From Spisula solida (Eukaryota; Mollusca; Bivalvia; Venerida; Mactridae): a stretch of DNA of 64,000 nt. Where the stretch lies: NCBI GenBank assembly GCA_947247005.1, contig OX365955.1:33211822-33275821 (forward strand). Reading direction: 5' to 3'. Below, piece after piece: positions 46,001 through 58,988 of this stretch. Each line of letters starts with the position of its first letter. Positions within the stretch are counted from its first letter, which is position 1. The notes under the pieces are model-generated. The model was not told the DNA's origin and did not search any database. It was given only the letters and a program-made list of their open reading frames with translations. The position numbers were made by a program, and so were the translations under genes.

Positions 46001-49000
46001 CAAAGACGAAATAAAAATAGTACCAGTAATGCCATTGGTAGACGCCCAGCAAAACTAGGAAACTTGCTTCTCTTCTCCCATACCCTCGTGGTGATGGATA
46101 AGATCAGGAGTGAGGTGTCGAGAGTGATTAATATTAAGTTGAAAAAACTTGTTTCATAATCAACATTAAATAATACAGTATATAGTGACTTATGTTGGTA
46201 TAACAAAATTCACTCACTCTAGTGCAACAATTGAATGAACTGAGGCTAGCTTAAGCCCCATTCTGACTGTCCCGGGCCAGGTCTCGGTACCTCTGGGTAT
46301 TCCGTGATGATCCGGGGCATTTTTGTAACAAAAATCAATTGCATTCTTACATTCCCAATGTTACCCAGGTCTGAGAGAATATTCTACGCCAGAGTAGCTA
46401 GGGTTATTCCATGTTTAGTATGGTTTCATTACAGTGCAGAGCGGTAGGGCCCCGGTAAAGCAAGGTTAGGTCCTGGTTGTTGCCGATGGTGTTACATGAC
46501 AGCTGGTGTCGCCACAGCTGTGCCCCGGTGACACGCCAGTGTTACCTGGAAGTCACTATATTTATAAAGATGATATTTGAACTTGGGTAAAAGGCGGTAA
46601 CAGCATCAGTTCTCATTAGGCTGTTAATTATATCTTGTCATGCCAAGAAATAAGAAGCCAGCTAAGAAATGCCTGCAGCTTGCGTCAGAGGAACCAAAAG
46701 CTTAATTGGACTATGATTCTGCTGATGGGATATCACCAACACCTCCATCTGAGGTCGTGGAAAGATAGCCTTCTCCTACACCGACGAAAACTCAGTCTAA
46801 AAAGCGTCAACGATTGGCTGCACTGCTCTCTCTGCAGTCTATATCATACCCAGTATGCTACAGTTAATCATGGTGGACAGGTCCTTCCTCGACACGCCTG
46901 TATCCCCTGAGTAACCTCATTTTGATCTTCACCTTGATCTAATTTTGGACTTAGACTTATTGAAAGGCAAAATTCTTGGTTAGCCCAAATTGACCGTTTC
47001 GTCTTTTATTAATATGGATTACTATAAAGCTTTCATACTTGCATGGATGTTGTATTGAACATTCTCCACACACCTACATTACCTTACTTCATTTTGACCT
47101 TCACATTGATCTAATTTTGGACTAAAACTTATTAAGTGTCCAATTCTTGTTTAACCCAACTTTACCGTTTCGTCTTACATCATGTCCATCAAGGTGTGGC
47201 CTTCAAACTTGACATACTTGTTTACCATCATAAGCCTCTTACATTATCAAAGCCATGTAGCAATATCCAACATTTTAACAGAATTATGGCCCGTGATTGA
47301 CTTAGTTTTTTATGGACAAGGCTTCCATTGGGGCATAAGCGTTTATTGAACGCAGTCTTGTTTTTAAACATCTTTGCTGATTTGACTGCTAAAGGTATGT
47401 TTAATAATATGTCATTAATCCTAATATTTGTTTTTCTACTCATTTCTAGGTCTGTTTGGGGTGGCCTATGCTCCTAGCTTTTGGTTCTCTCTTGTCTGTA
47501 TAGTAAGTACTTCATATTCTGATTTTATTGACTATACCACAGTGTATTACCCTTATTCACTGTATCATTTCTTGTGACTCTATATAAACCAACTTGTGTA
47601 AAAATGATGATAATAACGTCCAAATCAATTTTCATTATGGTCCACTAACATATGACTTATTGCAAGCAAAAGCACCCTTAACTTCTGATCACTGTATTTC
47701 TTATTACTTACAATTCAATGTGACTGTATGAATTCTTGCGATTACCAGAAGTTGACTTGTTTATACACTGTGTAAACTGGATGTTGATTTGTTTCTTCAC
47801 TGTGTAAACTGAAAGTTGACTCGTTTATACAAGTGTATATTCAAAACTGTTACATTATAATAATATTGTAAGTTTGAACAAAATTAACTTGGGCCTCGAA
47901 ATTTCTTTTATCATAATTTGACTAGTGATTTATTGTCTATAATGCAAGCTCCAGCATCTTTATCTTAGGGATGAGTCATGGTTATAGATAAATTCATGCA
48001 TAAAGGTTGACGACAAGTACAAGTAAATTTGTTTGTACTACACATATTTTACCAAGGGAGATAACTCATGAACAACTTTACTAATTCTTACACTATAACT
48101 TCCCTTAGAAATACTTAAAAAATAAAAAAAAAAGTTAATGAAGATGTTGCCGTTTGTTTACATATTGAAGAATTTCAAAATCCTAATGGGTGGAACTGTG
48201 GCCATGTGGTAAACACTTTCGACTACAAATCTGGAGGTCCCTGGTTTGAATCTTGGCTAGGGCACTGGAAACGCTACACTAGAGATGAACTTGTTTGGAA
48301 ACCCATGGAGAGGTAGTCTCATGTGAATCTATGCTTTACTACAGGCATGTTAATAGAACACAGGATTCAATGTGGAAAGAGCAAGGGCAGTGCCCTAGGA
48401 TTCCTTGTACACTCAACTTTCTGTCTCTTCCCTCGAAGTTGGCAAGGATCAAAATGAATGCAAAACTTATTATCTTAAAGGTGTAATTAATTGTATGTTC
48501 ATTATTATGTGTACTTATAAAACAAATGCAGAAACATCTTTTGCTTAAAACATACAGATCTTTCCCAATCCAATTAAAAGAAGTTACAAATACAGGTGTA
48601 ACAGGCCCCCGTCATACCCTAGTCAGTTTACAGGGATGAATCATGACAGCTCCGGATCCATTTAACACTTTCTGAAGAAGTTGTCTAGTCAGTTAAATCT
48701 CCCTAGGTTTTTTCTTCCCCACCCATACCTGTCAAAACTGGTCCCACCAGAGTGACATTTGCTTTCCAGCAAGTCCTGTTGACTAAAAGCCATGTAAACC
48801 CATGATGTAAGGTGTAAATGTATATGTGATTACACACACAACAATCCAAAACTATTATTATATTCATTGAACTTGTACTTGTCATTTTATGTATACATGT
48901 ATAATAACTAGGGGCTGGTTTATTTTTATTCAGGTGTTTGTAGGTGCCAGTTCAGCTTTTGGGGAAAAGTGAGTAAATTGACACTTTAAATTCATTTTTT

Positions 49001-52000
49001 ATTATCAGCAGTTTTTCATCAGGCACGTACCACATATTATGCCTAGTGAGTTCTAAGTCTCTGCAACATCCATGCTTTATTCATGTTGTTGAACCATAAA
49101 TCACACATATACGGTAATAGGTTGAACACTTGGACATGATTAACTGTCTCTGTTGGCATAATTTTAAAAATATTTCATCAAAGTTAACACTAATTTCCAT
49201 CTTTATCTAGATTTTGATAGTCTTTTGTGAAATATAAGCCAATTTCTCAGTCAAGACGTTCTTGATTCAAACTAGGTCACTAGGACAGTTAAACATGCTG
49301 GGAAACATGGAGTAAACAAATTGCTATAGGTCATGCCACTAAAATATTAATTGTGCCAAAATTACCATGTTCCCATCTGAGCATTTAGGATCATATGGGC
49401 ATCCTGTTGGTATAGGACCGTTTGAACCTCCTTGGTATATGACCTTATGAGCATCATTGGTATTGTTTTATGGATATCATGTTGGTGTAGGACCATATGG
49501 ATATCATGTTGGTGTAGGACCATATGAATATCATGTTGGTGTAGGACCATATGAATATCATGTTGGTGTAGGACCATATGGATATCATGTTGGTGTAGGA
49601 CCATATGGATATCATGTTGGTGTAGGACCATATGGATATCATGTTGGTGTAGGACCATATGGATATCATGTTGGTGTAGGACCATATGAATATCATGTTG
49701 GTGTAGGACCATATGGATATCATGTTGGTGTAGGACCATATGGATATCATGTTGGTGTAGGACCATATGGATATCATGTTGATGTAGGACCATATGGATA
49801 TCATGTTGGTGTAGGACCATATGAATATCATGTTGGTGTAGGACCATATGAATATCATGTTGGTATAGGACCATATGGATATCATGTTGGTGTAGGACCA
49901 TATGGACATCCTGTTGGTCTAAGACCATTTGAGCCTCCTTGGTATTGGTGTAAGACCATGTTGGTGTATTTACAAGTTTATTATTTAGTAAATAGAGGCC
50001 ACCAGCCCAAAATACAAGTATAATTCACAAAATGATTTCACAAAATAGTGTGTTGTGCCCATTGCAAATTTTTGAGTATAAGTCAAGGGTACTAAGTAAC
50101 AGTAACAATGGTGTATATATATAAGGATATCATGAAATAGGAAATCGGTCAAAAGTTGCGCACAAAAGTAAAATAAAGTAGAATTCTAGCAATGTAAAGT
50201 TGTCTTATGTGTTCACATAAAATGTTCTATTGTAAATTGTCAATGCACTGCATTAGGTTTGATACTTGTTTTAAACAATATGACTCTCATTTCTCATTAA
50301 ATTTTCAAAATTAAAAGTGTCTCATCTTCCAGTATACCAACTAAACAAGTACCGTTGTCTTATTTCAGAATATTTGGACATATGAAGAATGCTTGATATT
50401 CATTTTCTAATATTAAATGATTGAAGTGAATGACACAATATTGACCTATTCTATAGGATCTTTCTGTTCCATAATGTCTTCCTACATGTAGTTCAATGTT
50501 AAGTCGATTATTTAAGCATTAAAGCGTGCGAGGGATTTCCTAAATGAGAAATGTATATCGATGCATAGATTTTTCTCAATACTGAGTATTCAATAAGGAT
50601 TTAAAAGTTACATAATTATGTATCACATGCGACATTCACATTTTATAACAATTTTTTGGATAAAGCGAATTTGACATATGTAACAATTTACACCAATATT
50701 TGATACTTTTGGTGTAATAAATTGTGCATTGTGGTTAGTATCATGTGGGCCTTTTGTTGACAGTAGACCATATGGACATCATATTGGTATAGGACAATAT
50801 TAGCCTCCTGTTAGTGTAGAACCATAATGGCCACTTGTTGGTATATAGTACCATATAATATCCTGTTTGTGTTAGTATGAATACTTTGGAGTACTTTATT
50901 CCAGTGTTGCCCTGGGTTACTTACGTCTATTTCCCAGTAAGATGGTGAATGCATGGTCTAGTGGAACAGGTATGGCTGGTGTACTTGGATCGTTGGTGTA
51001 CATTACGTTTGGTTGTGTTGTAGGGGCCGGAGGAGACAATGAAGACAAATTACGACATTTAACACAGTATGTAAAACGTTTCTTCAACATAACTTTTATG
51101 AACGCTAGAAATGTTAATTGGTGATTCTATTTACTTGAATTTATTTCTTCTATAAGAAAATAATAGTCCTATGTTCAAGTTACTTGATAACGTTGACCAC
51201 TGTTTTGTCTATAGTGCTCAGAATGATATTTTGTAATATTGGATATATAAATGTTTTAAACGTGCTTGTCATTTGCTACTTTTTATAAAGTATATTTGGT
51301 AGTTCTAACAGCAAGCAACCAGGTGTTAACTTTTTAAAATTGCTTCTTCCACTTTCACCCACATTTTTACAGAGGTATTGGTCTTTATTGAAAACATGTT
51401 ATAACTTTTTTGGTTTGCAAAGCGTTGCAATTTTGTGTGGCGGCTGTAAAAAATATCCCGTCAATATAGTTAGTGTTGTTTTCCACATATCATCCTATTA
51501 CTTGCCCGACTGTCTTTGGGATTGTTCCAATGACCAAGTGGTGTAATGATTTCGTACTTCTCATGGCTAGGCAATGCCACCGTACAGTACGGGTTTGAAT
51601 TCCATTCTAGGTGCCAGGTATCAAATGTTTAATCATCTATTTATATCTTCCAGATACGCTTTCCTGCTGACCAGTCCAGCTGTGGCCTTATACTTGCTGT
51701 CATATTTTGTTGTGATACGATCTAATCACGATGTCCATAGTACAGCGGTCCAAGAGGAAGACGAAAGAAAACCAATAATAGGTGATGCATCAAATATACA
51801 GGGTAAAGTATATAAGAACATTGTGTGACACAAGTTCTGCTAATGAGACCACTTCATTTTATTTTACAATCAGGATGAAACTTTGCTATTGTAAAGAACC
51901 AAAGTAAATTATTACTTTCAGGACAAAAGTGTTCCGTTTTTAAAACCAATTCGTTATTAGGAATATGCTTTGGTCTGGTCTCAATAGCCTTATAGGGAAC

Positions 52001-55000
52001 TTAACTCTCCGACTTAATTCTGTGACACTCATCTACATGTGCATACATTGTATTTGTAACTCCAGTGCATTCCTGATCTGTTATTGTGTTTGGGAACTTG
52101 ACACACAGATAACTGATGTATGATAATGCAAATGCAATACCAATGTACATGTATATCAATACCATTATGCCTACCTTTGGATCTTTATAAGTATCAACAG
52201 TATATGTTCCCTAAGGCAAATAATTGGTCAGTTAGTTGTGACGTTAAACCAGATGTCGATGCAGAAAATAATTTTCCTGAAATACTTTCTACATATGTAC
52301 GTTTATATATAATGGTTAAAACAACGACAGTTATACCGTTTATATCAGCAGCTTAGCACTTTGCCCATTGATGGGCTCATAGAAGGAGCGCATGGCTGTC
52401 CGTAGATTAAAGTCTGTCAATAAGGACTTTAAAGGCCCGTTCCAAAATGATTTGAAGGAATTGAACCAATTGAGCTTCGAAGAAATAATATGTTTGTTTC
52501 CTTTGGCAAAATTGTTACCGGTAAAATAGTTTCGGTTTATTGAAGTGCAAGCTTGTGTTTAACTATAAGTGATAAATGACCCAAAACCAAAAGTCCTACA
52601 GCTTTGATATATGTGTGAAACGACATATTGAGCTACAAGGCCTACAACATGTACGAGATCTTCTTTGAGACCATTCTGATGTTGTTCAAATAGTGTCACT
52701 GGTTTCAAAAATGTTCACAGCGGGAACTTATAAGGGAACTTTTGACAATCTTCTCCTCAGAAAAAGTAAGTCACATGATTTTCAGGAGATCAATTTAGAT
52801 ATAGTAGGAGAAAGGTTCCCTTCCCTTTTGTCTACCATGCCCCTCAAAATGCTTGTTTTTATTGTATTTAAGATGAGGAATATGACAGTGACTATGTAAG
52901 TAGTGTGGATACTACCACCGCAGTCCGAGAAAGCTCTTGGAAAAGACTTGTACGATGTACGAAGCTAGTTTTATGGCTATCTATTAATGTAAGTGTAAGC
53001 ATTGGCTAAATAGTATTGTCCGTCTAACGAATGAAATGTCATGAATAATTTCTGATTTAGCCTGCAAAATACTGCATTTGTAAAATAAAGAAATGTTGCT
53101 TTCATAGTGCTCCATTGGTTGGTACCTAGTGTATATGACCATCTCCATATCACAGGCAGCCATATACTGGTGTAGACCCTTTTAGTACATATAAATTGTA
53201 TATGAAGGGTCAAAACAATTTGTTTCAATCTCAAGAACCACATCGTATTCCAAGTAAAATGAAATCCTGATAAGTCAGCTAACTATCCCTAGTGGAATAA
53301 TATTGTAAGTTAGTTTAAAGACGTCAAAATATGTCAAAGGGAGATATCGTACTAGAACTCGAACTTTGATGTTTTAAGAAGCATTTCTTTCTAACTACAT
53401 GTATTGATGAGTACTAAACTTCGTTATCATGATTCATGCAGCTTTAATGAATCATTATCCAATTACTCTATACAGTAATTATTTTGTTAATATTCATTTT
53501 CTATGAGAGGCTGTCGTGTAGTTTGATTAGCATACACACTTTTTTTCAGTTAAGTGCTGTTTATTTATTTGAGTACATAGCTCAGGGTTGTGCTGCCAAA
53601 GTGAGGCCTAAGATTGAATACAATATTGGATGTCCAGAACTGTATGCTGGTCTGTCCTTATGTTATCAGGTGAGATTTTTAATTACATCAATTATTTTGT
53701 TGAATCAGTCCAGGCTGGGAAATTATCTGGTACTAGGTCATGGGGGTAAAACAAACTTTGTTTCCATACTAAACAAAAGTATTTGTCGTAACTATTAATT
53801 TTGTAAGAATGATATGAGAATCGGAGAAGAACATCTGAGGCAAAACATCACGTCTATTGTGTGTCTTTTTCTCTATTATCTTAGTCATAGAATGCCTAAA
53901 CTTTGACTTGAATTGTCAAAAATAAAATCGATGTCTGGTAGGGGGTACACCCACTTACGCGCCCACCCAACCGCCGTGTTGCTAATATCTTTCGGTGGAA
54001 AAATGATTTGGCTAAATGGAAACCCTGAAACGGTTGATTTTCGTTGTGCAATGCGATAGGATTTTACCAAAATCACTCTGTATTTCACAATGAGATTTGC
54101 ATCAGCAATATTGGGCTGTCATGACCCTTTAGTTTTATATCAAAAACACAATAAGAATTTTGTACCGTTTTTTAGCTCACCTGTCACAAAGTGACAAGGT
54201 GAGCTTTTGTGATCGCTCTTCGTCCGTCGTCCGTCCATCCGTTCACAATTGCTTGTGAACACACTATAGGTCACAAATTTAGCCTGATCAATATGAAACT
54301 TGATCACAATGATCATCTTCATACAATCTAGGTCAAGTTCGATATTGGGTCATCTGGGGTCAAAAACTAGGTCACTAGGCCAAATCAAAGGAAAACCTTG
54401 TGAAGACATTAGAGGTCACAATTTGAGCCTAATTTTTATGAAACTTGATCACAATGATCATCTCTATAAAATCTAGGTCAAGTTCGATATTGGGTCATCT
54501 GGGGTTAAAAACTAGGTCACGAGGCCAAATCATTGAAAAAGCTTGTGAACACACTAGAGGTCGCAATTTGAGCCTAATCTTTATGAAACTTAATCATAAT
54601 GATCATCTCTATAAAATCTAGATCAAGTTCGATATTGGGTCATCTGGGGTCAAAAACTAGGTCACAAGGACAAATCATTGAAAAACCTTGTGTAGGCACT
54701 AGAGGTCACAATTTTGACTTAATCTTTATGAAACTTGGTCACAATGATCATCACAACAAAATCTAGGTCAAGTTCGATATTGGGTCATCCGGGGTGAAAA
54801 ACTAGGTCACAAGGTCAAATAATAGAAAAACCTTGTGTAGTCACTAGAGGTCACAATTTTGACCTAATCTTTATGAAACTTGGTCACAATGATCATCACA
54901 ACAAAATCTAGGTCAAGTTCGATATCGGGTCATCCGGGGTCAAAAACTAGGTCACACGGTCAAATCATAGAAAAACCTTGTGTAGACACTAGAGGTCACA

Positions 55001-57583
55001 ATTTTGACTTAATCTTTATGAAACTTGGTCACAATGATTATCACAACAAAATCTAGGTCAAGTGCCATATCGGGTCATCCGGGGTCAAAAACTAGGTCAC
55101 ACGGTCAAATCATAGAAAAACCTTGTGTAGACACTAGAGGTCACAATTTTGACTTAATCTTTATGAAACTTGGTCACAATGATCATTTGAACAAAATCTA
55201 GGTCAAGTTCAATATTGGGTCATCCGGGGTCAAAAACTAGGTCACAAGGTCAAATAATAGAAAAACCTTGTGTAGTCACTAGAGGTCACAATTTTGACCT
55301 AATCTTTATGAAACTTGGTCACAATGATCATCACAACAAAATCTAGGTCAAGTTAGATATTGGGTCATCTTGGGTCTAAAACTAGGTCATAAGGTCAAAT
55401 CATAGAAAAACCTTGTGTAGTCATTAGAGGTCACAATTTTGACCTAATCTTTATGAAACTTGGTCACAATGATCATCTCAACAAAATCTAGGTCAAGTTC
55501 GATATTGGGTCATCCAGGGTAAAAAACTAGGTCACAAGGTCAAATCATAGAAAAACCTTGTGTAGACACTAGAGGTCACAATTTTGACTTAATCTTTATG
55601 AAACTTGGTCACAATGATCATCTCAACAAAATCTAGGTCAAGTGCGATATTGCGTCATATGGGGCCAAGAACTTGGTCACTAGGTCAAATCACAGGTCTT
55701 GCATGTACTGCTATAACAGGTGAGCGACCTATGGCCCTTTGGGCCCTCTTGTCTTAATGTTAAAGTTCATATGGTCACTTACTTATTTGATAAGTTAGCA
55801 CTTTTGTTGTGTTATTGAGTGTGATGTACTAGTACCATCCTTATTTCTTCAGGCTGGTGTGTTTGTGTCGAGATCCTCGGTGCAATTTGTACAGATACGC
55901 AAGGTGCACATACTGTCTATATTACAGTTTTTCAATATGATGCTGTGGATTATCGATGTTCATGTAAGTACAAATTATGAATACTAATAGATTACTGTAA
56001 TCATTTTGAGAATATTACTTACGGTTCAGCCGTTTTCTTTCTAATACGTTCTTTCTAATAACTTAAATGTATTTTTGGTAATGAACTAAATTTAAGCTGC
56101 GTTCAAATTTAATATTGAAAATATAAGTTGACCTAAGAGTTTGCAATTTTAGGATTGAAAGTTGAAAATAATATTTTTGCAATTAAGAATACGACCAAAA
56201 ATGACTATTAATTTCATCCAAAAATTCTCAAGTTAATTATGCTTCTCTAAGGAGCATATTACCGTAACTTCGTCTGTTAAGGTGCCATTAGTAAGCACAT
56301 TAGTCCACTTCGCATTCAAGTCAGCTTTGTGTCTCGTCAACTACTGACCAAAACTGACCAAAATTCAGTGAAACATAATCAGAAGCTTCAGTACCTAGTT
56401 AGAGAGGAACATTTTGTTGCTAGTGATAATGTTTAGTTCACATAGTGACTTTGCTAACCAGTGACTTTACTAATAATTTCTTGTTACAAAAATAATCTGT
56501 AAAGTATCTTTACAATTCCTTCTCAATGATGTATCACTTAACTCGCCTTCATTAAAATAGGCAGTTTTTTTGTGGTAGAGGCGATTTCATATATAATAAC
56601 CTGGAACATTCTATTATTTTCAGTATAAATTCTTACCTGTGTCCATATTGCCATCATTAATGGTGTATGTTGGTCTGTTGGGTGGAGCTTCATATGTAAA
56701 TATATTTTATTTACTTCTACATGATAAAAAGTATCCAGAGAAAGATAGAGAATTGTGCATCAATATTGCAGCATTGTTTATAACATTCGGTGCGTATAGT
56801 CGTTTTTTTCTACTTCTCGCAGATCATTTGCTTGACTCTCAACAATGAGAGCAGCATATTTCACAAACACAAACCGTAATAATTTATTTGTACAGATCAT
56901 GATTCGTACGAAATTTACGTTATATATTTAACAACTATACTTGTGTTATTGCATCGACCGGTACAATGAATATCAAAGTCAACATACCTACGACAGGTTG
57001 AAAAATCGACTTGATATTATTATCAATTCTGTTTTACGTTTTAGTTACATTTTCTTTTTGAACATTTAGTGCCTGTCCGCTTTGTTTAGTGGATAGAACA
57101 TCCACCAACTTGCAAAATCAGCACCTCTGTTTTGATACTGGAACCGACAAGTGAAGTTCTTGGATGACATTTACTATAGACAATAAACTTGGTTGTTATT
57201 TGCCTGCCTTGGGAACGAGCAAGTTAGTACCGGTTTCATGAAAACTGCTTACCTTAACTTACCGGGATCAATTACTGAAATTAATGAAACCCGATGTAAT
57301 CTCACAACCTCATCGACGTATACTGTTACGACTAAAAGTGTTGTAATAAGGCTGTTATTAGTCCCTCAGTGTATGCGATGAATGTTGATGAAGATTGCAG
57401 TTATGGTGATCACCTACAAAATTGTTGTTGCACCCCACAAACAGATCACTTTTCTTTTATCCAGTCTCCTCTGAGAGAGTGTCTTTATTCCTATTATGTA
57501 TTTCTTCTGTTTTACTCTTAGGTATTATATCTGGGACTGGAATCGAAACATTACTGTTTAGTACATTACTGAAGAATGACTGA
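43005..57583 (+). CDS. CLN3: Battenin / CLN3 lysosomal membrane protein (13 coding exons)
   Basis: CLN3 is a multi-pass lysosomal/endosomal protein of the MFS-like battenin family, needed for lysosomal glycerophosphodiester export. Coding exons: 43005-43022, 43563-43642, 44484-44551, 45792-45866, 47450-47502, 48934-48968, 50905-51066, 51654-51802, 52873-52988, 53550-53669, 55853-55963, 56624-56789, 57522-57583. All introns are GT-AG, the phases agree and the total is 1215 nt (404 residues plus stop). Family motifs seen: LLGTINNLPYVIVTSAAS, NAWSSGTGMAGVLGSLVY, FVSRSSVQFVQIRK and LLGGASYVNIF. An acidic di-hydrophobic EEDERKPII in exon 8 matches the lysosomal sorting loop. Start: an in-frame TAA at 42990 precedes ATG 43005. 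Odd point: the C-terminus ends LLKND, without the CAAX prenylation box of vertebrate CLN3. Confidence 0.93.
43087..43305 (+). mobile_element. SINE (5'-truncated tRNA part), CLN3 intron 1
   Basis: Starts at a B-box remnant (GTTCGATTCTC) and continues with CCGACCCAACTAGACATGAA and an end GGATTCCTTGTA, matching the copies at 18762 and 48186. Confidence 0.65.
43761..44319. mobile_element. foldback MITE in CLN3 intron 2 with amplified left terminus
   Basis: Arms of about 190 bp are inverted copies (GTGTAGCAATACCAT ... CACTTAAGGCT on the left; AGCCTTAAGTGATGA ... ATGGTATTGCTACATTG on the right), with a short spacer. On the left the terminal 23 bases CAGTGTAGCAATACCATG... are repeated four times in tandem (43761-43854). 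Confidence 0.75.
45925..46160 (+). mobile_element. tRNA-like SINE in CLN3 intron 4
   Basis: CCCAGTGGTTGAGTGTCCG (A-box-like) and CACATTAGATCCC (decayed B-box) are about 45 bases apart. The body ends in a run of local AT-rich sequence. Weakly supported. Confidence 0.45.
46639..46910 (+). pseudogene. decayed ORF relic in CLN3 intron 4
   Basis: One frame from ATG 46639 reads a Lys-rich start (MPRNKKPAKKC), then PTPPSEVVER and TPTKTQSKKRQRL, with in-frame stops between. It resembles the N-terminus of a mobile-element protein, but no domain is recognised. Flanking GC-richer sequence (46250-46560) may belong to the same insert. Confidence 0.3.
48186..48420 (+). mobile_element. tRNA-derived SINE in CLN3 intron 5
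   Basis: CTGTGGCCATGTGG (A-box-like) and CTGGTTTGAATCTTGG (B-box-like) are followed by the shared body with ACTAGAGATGAACT and an end GCCCTAGGATTCCTTGTA. Confidence 0.65.
49456..49925. repeat. 27-bp minisatellite (about 17 units) in CLN3 intron 6
   Basis: The unit is GGACCATATGGATATCATG plus TTGGTGTA. Units are near-identical in the centre and decay toward both sides. Degenerate units are also found at 49386-49455 and 50756-50880. Because 27 is a multiple of three and the unit lacks stops in several frames, long open frames appear on both strands. They are by-products, not genes. Confidence 0.95.
54174..55752 (+). mobile_element. Helentron/Pearl-like element with about ten 145-bp units, CLN3 intron 10
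   Basis: Starts AGCTCACCTGTCACAAAGTG, which folds back on AAGGTGAGCT. About ten units follow with an exact 145-bp period (marker AAAACCTTGTG at 54391, 54536, 54681, 54826, 54971, 55116, 55261, 55406, 55551). Ends AGGTGAGCGACC, then the hairpin GGCCC/GGGCC, then CTCTTGT. No coding content. The same family recurs at 58989 and 60368. Confidence 0.85.
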
Positions 57584-58988
57584 TGATTGCACGACTATGT
57601 CTTCCAGATGCTCTGTTACATCTATGTCATCAATGTGCAAAATGTGATCTCTGTTATTATGGTGCAACTGAATGTGCAATATAACATGGACGTTGTTTTT
57701 ATCTTTACATAGTTTAGATTTTAAATATTTAATGGATAGCTATTGTCCCAGGCATTCATAAAATCGAAGTGGCATGTCTGCCTGCAGAACAAAATAAGTA
57801 GTAGAAAATATCAGAAGTAATTCAATATTTCCCGCCTTATTCTTTATGTACTGAAATGACAACGACCATTTGAGCTTTTGGAGTTGTTTCGGTGGCGCAG
57901 TCGGTATGGTCGCGGTCACTTCAATGCTAGGCGCTGTCGCCGTTGGGTCGTGGGTTCGAATCCCACTCACGCCGTTTGAGGATTCATATACAATTTTTAA
58001 ATATTTAATGGATAGCTACTGTCCCAGGTGGTGTGTCTGTCTGCGAGGCAAAATAATAGGTTATATATATTTCTTTCTTCCAAATTTTCGATGATATGGT
58101 TTGTCACTTTTCCTTAATTACAATTAAATGCATGCTTTTAATAACGTCCTCGTTGTGTAGAAAAGTGCCCACGCGTGGATGGCCTTTCAAGCAGCCACCA
58201 TATGTTTTAAGTCAACAACAGGATTCTTTAAACTCATTTAACTATTGTAAGAATATAACCTACATTTTGAGCCAATAAAAATGCTGTATATTGGTGGTTA
58301 AATGAAAATTGAATCATTAAATCATTAAACGTGACGTCATGTGTAGGCGCGAATTTCTATCGGCCTATCCAAATGCAGTTCGTTATATTCTAAGCCGGTT
58401 AGCTTATATTAAGTGAATTTGTAATGACTAAAAAGGATTCGCTTCGCTCGTTCCACCCTTTTTAATCATTAAAAATTTACTTAATATGTTCTTACTGATA
58501 CTTGTAACACTTAATGGCATGACTATGCACGAGGATGTAAAGTTGTGAAAGTTTGGTTTTGTTTAAACTAAAACACATTTTAGCAAAGCTGTTGGGCCTT
58601 GTTTGAAAACAGTATAATTATTTAATTATTTTAATTAAGGTTATTTGATTGTTGTATAAATGTACATATTTATCTATTTTAAAGGTATTAATTTACAAAA
58701 AATGTGATATTTCTGTATACTTGTGACAATTGTTTATTCATAACATATTTTGTTCAATGCAATACATTTTTATATACATACGTTGGTATTTGTGTTATAC
58801 CTACGGAGTTAATTACGTATTAAGACACAGGTGTCAGTGTATAATAGAAAATTATTGAAAGACTTGAAAAACCTGGGCATAGGAGACAAATGACATATCC
58901 CACTGTGACCTTAAGATAATCTGAACTACGAGATGCGTTGTTTTGCAGTATTTGTCTAATAGTTTTTAATGAAAAATGCTTATAGAAA
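57584..58988 (+). other. CLN3 3' flank with tRNA-like SINE head, direct repeat and hairpin
   Basis: A tRNA-like unit has A-box TGGCGCAGTCGG (57893) and a perfect B-box GGTTCGAATCC (57953-57963). The sequence TTTTAAATATTTAATGGATA occurs on both sides of it (57719 and 57996). AATAAA at 58274-58279 could be the CLN3 poly(A) signal. A CRE palindrome TGACGTCA is at 58332-58339. A 28-base imperfect hairpin is at 58409-58436/58457-58484. Confidence 0.5.

Noticed and set aside
49362..50023. Long open frames (about 150-188 codons) on both strands
   Set aside because: They are produced by the 27-bp minisatellite, whose unit lacks stops in several registers. No domain is present, and they lie in a CLN3 intron.
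54174..55752. CRISPR-like regular repeat array
   Set aside because: The period is 145 bp with no short repeat/spacer structure, and it lies inside a eukaryotic intron. It is a Helentron-type array.
57891..57974. Candidate tRNA gene
   Set aside because: The A and B boxes are good, but the ends do not form a 7-bp acceptor stem, and a direct repeat flanks it. Treated as a SINE head.
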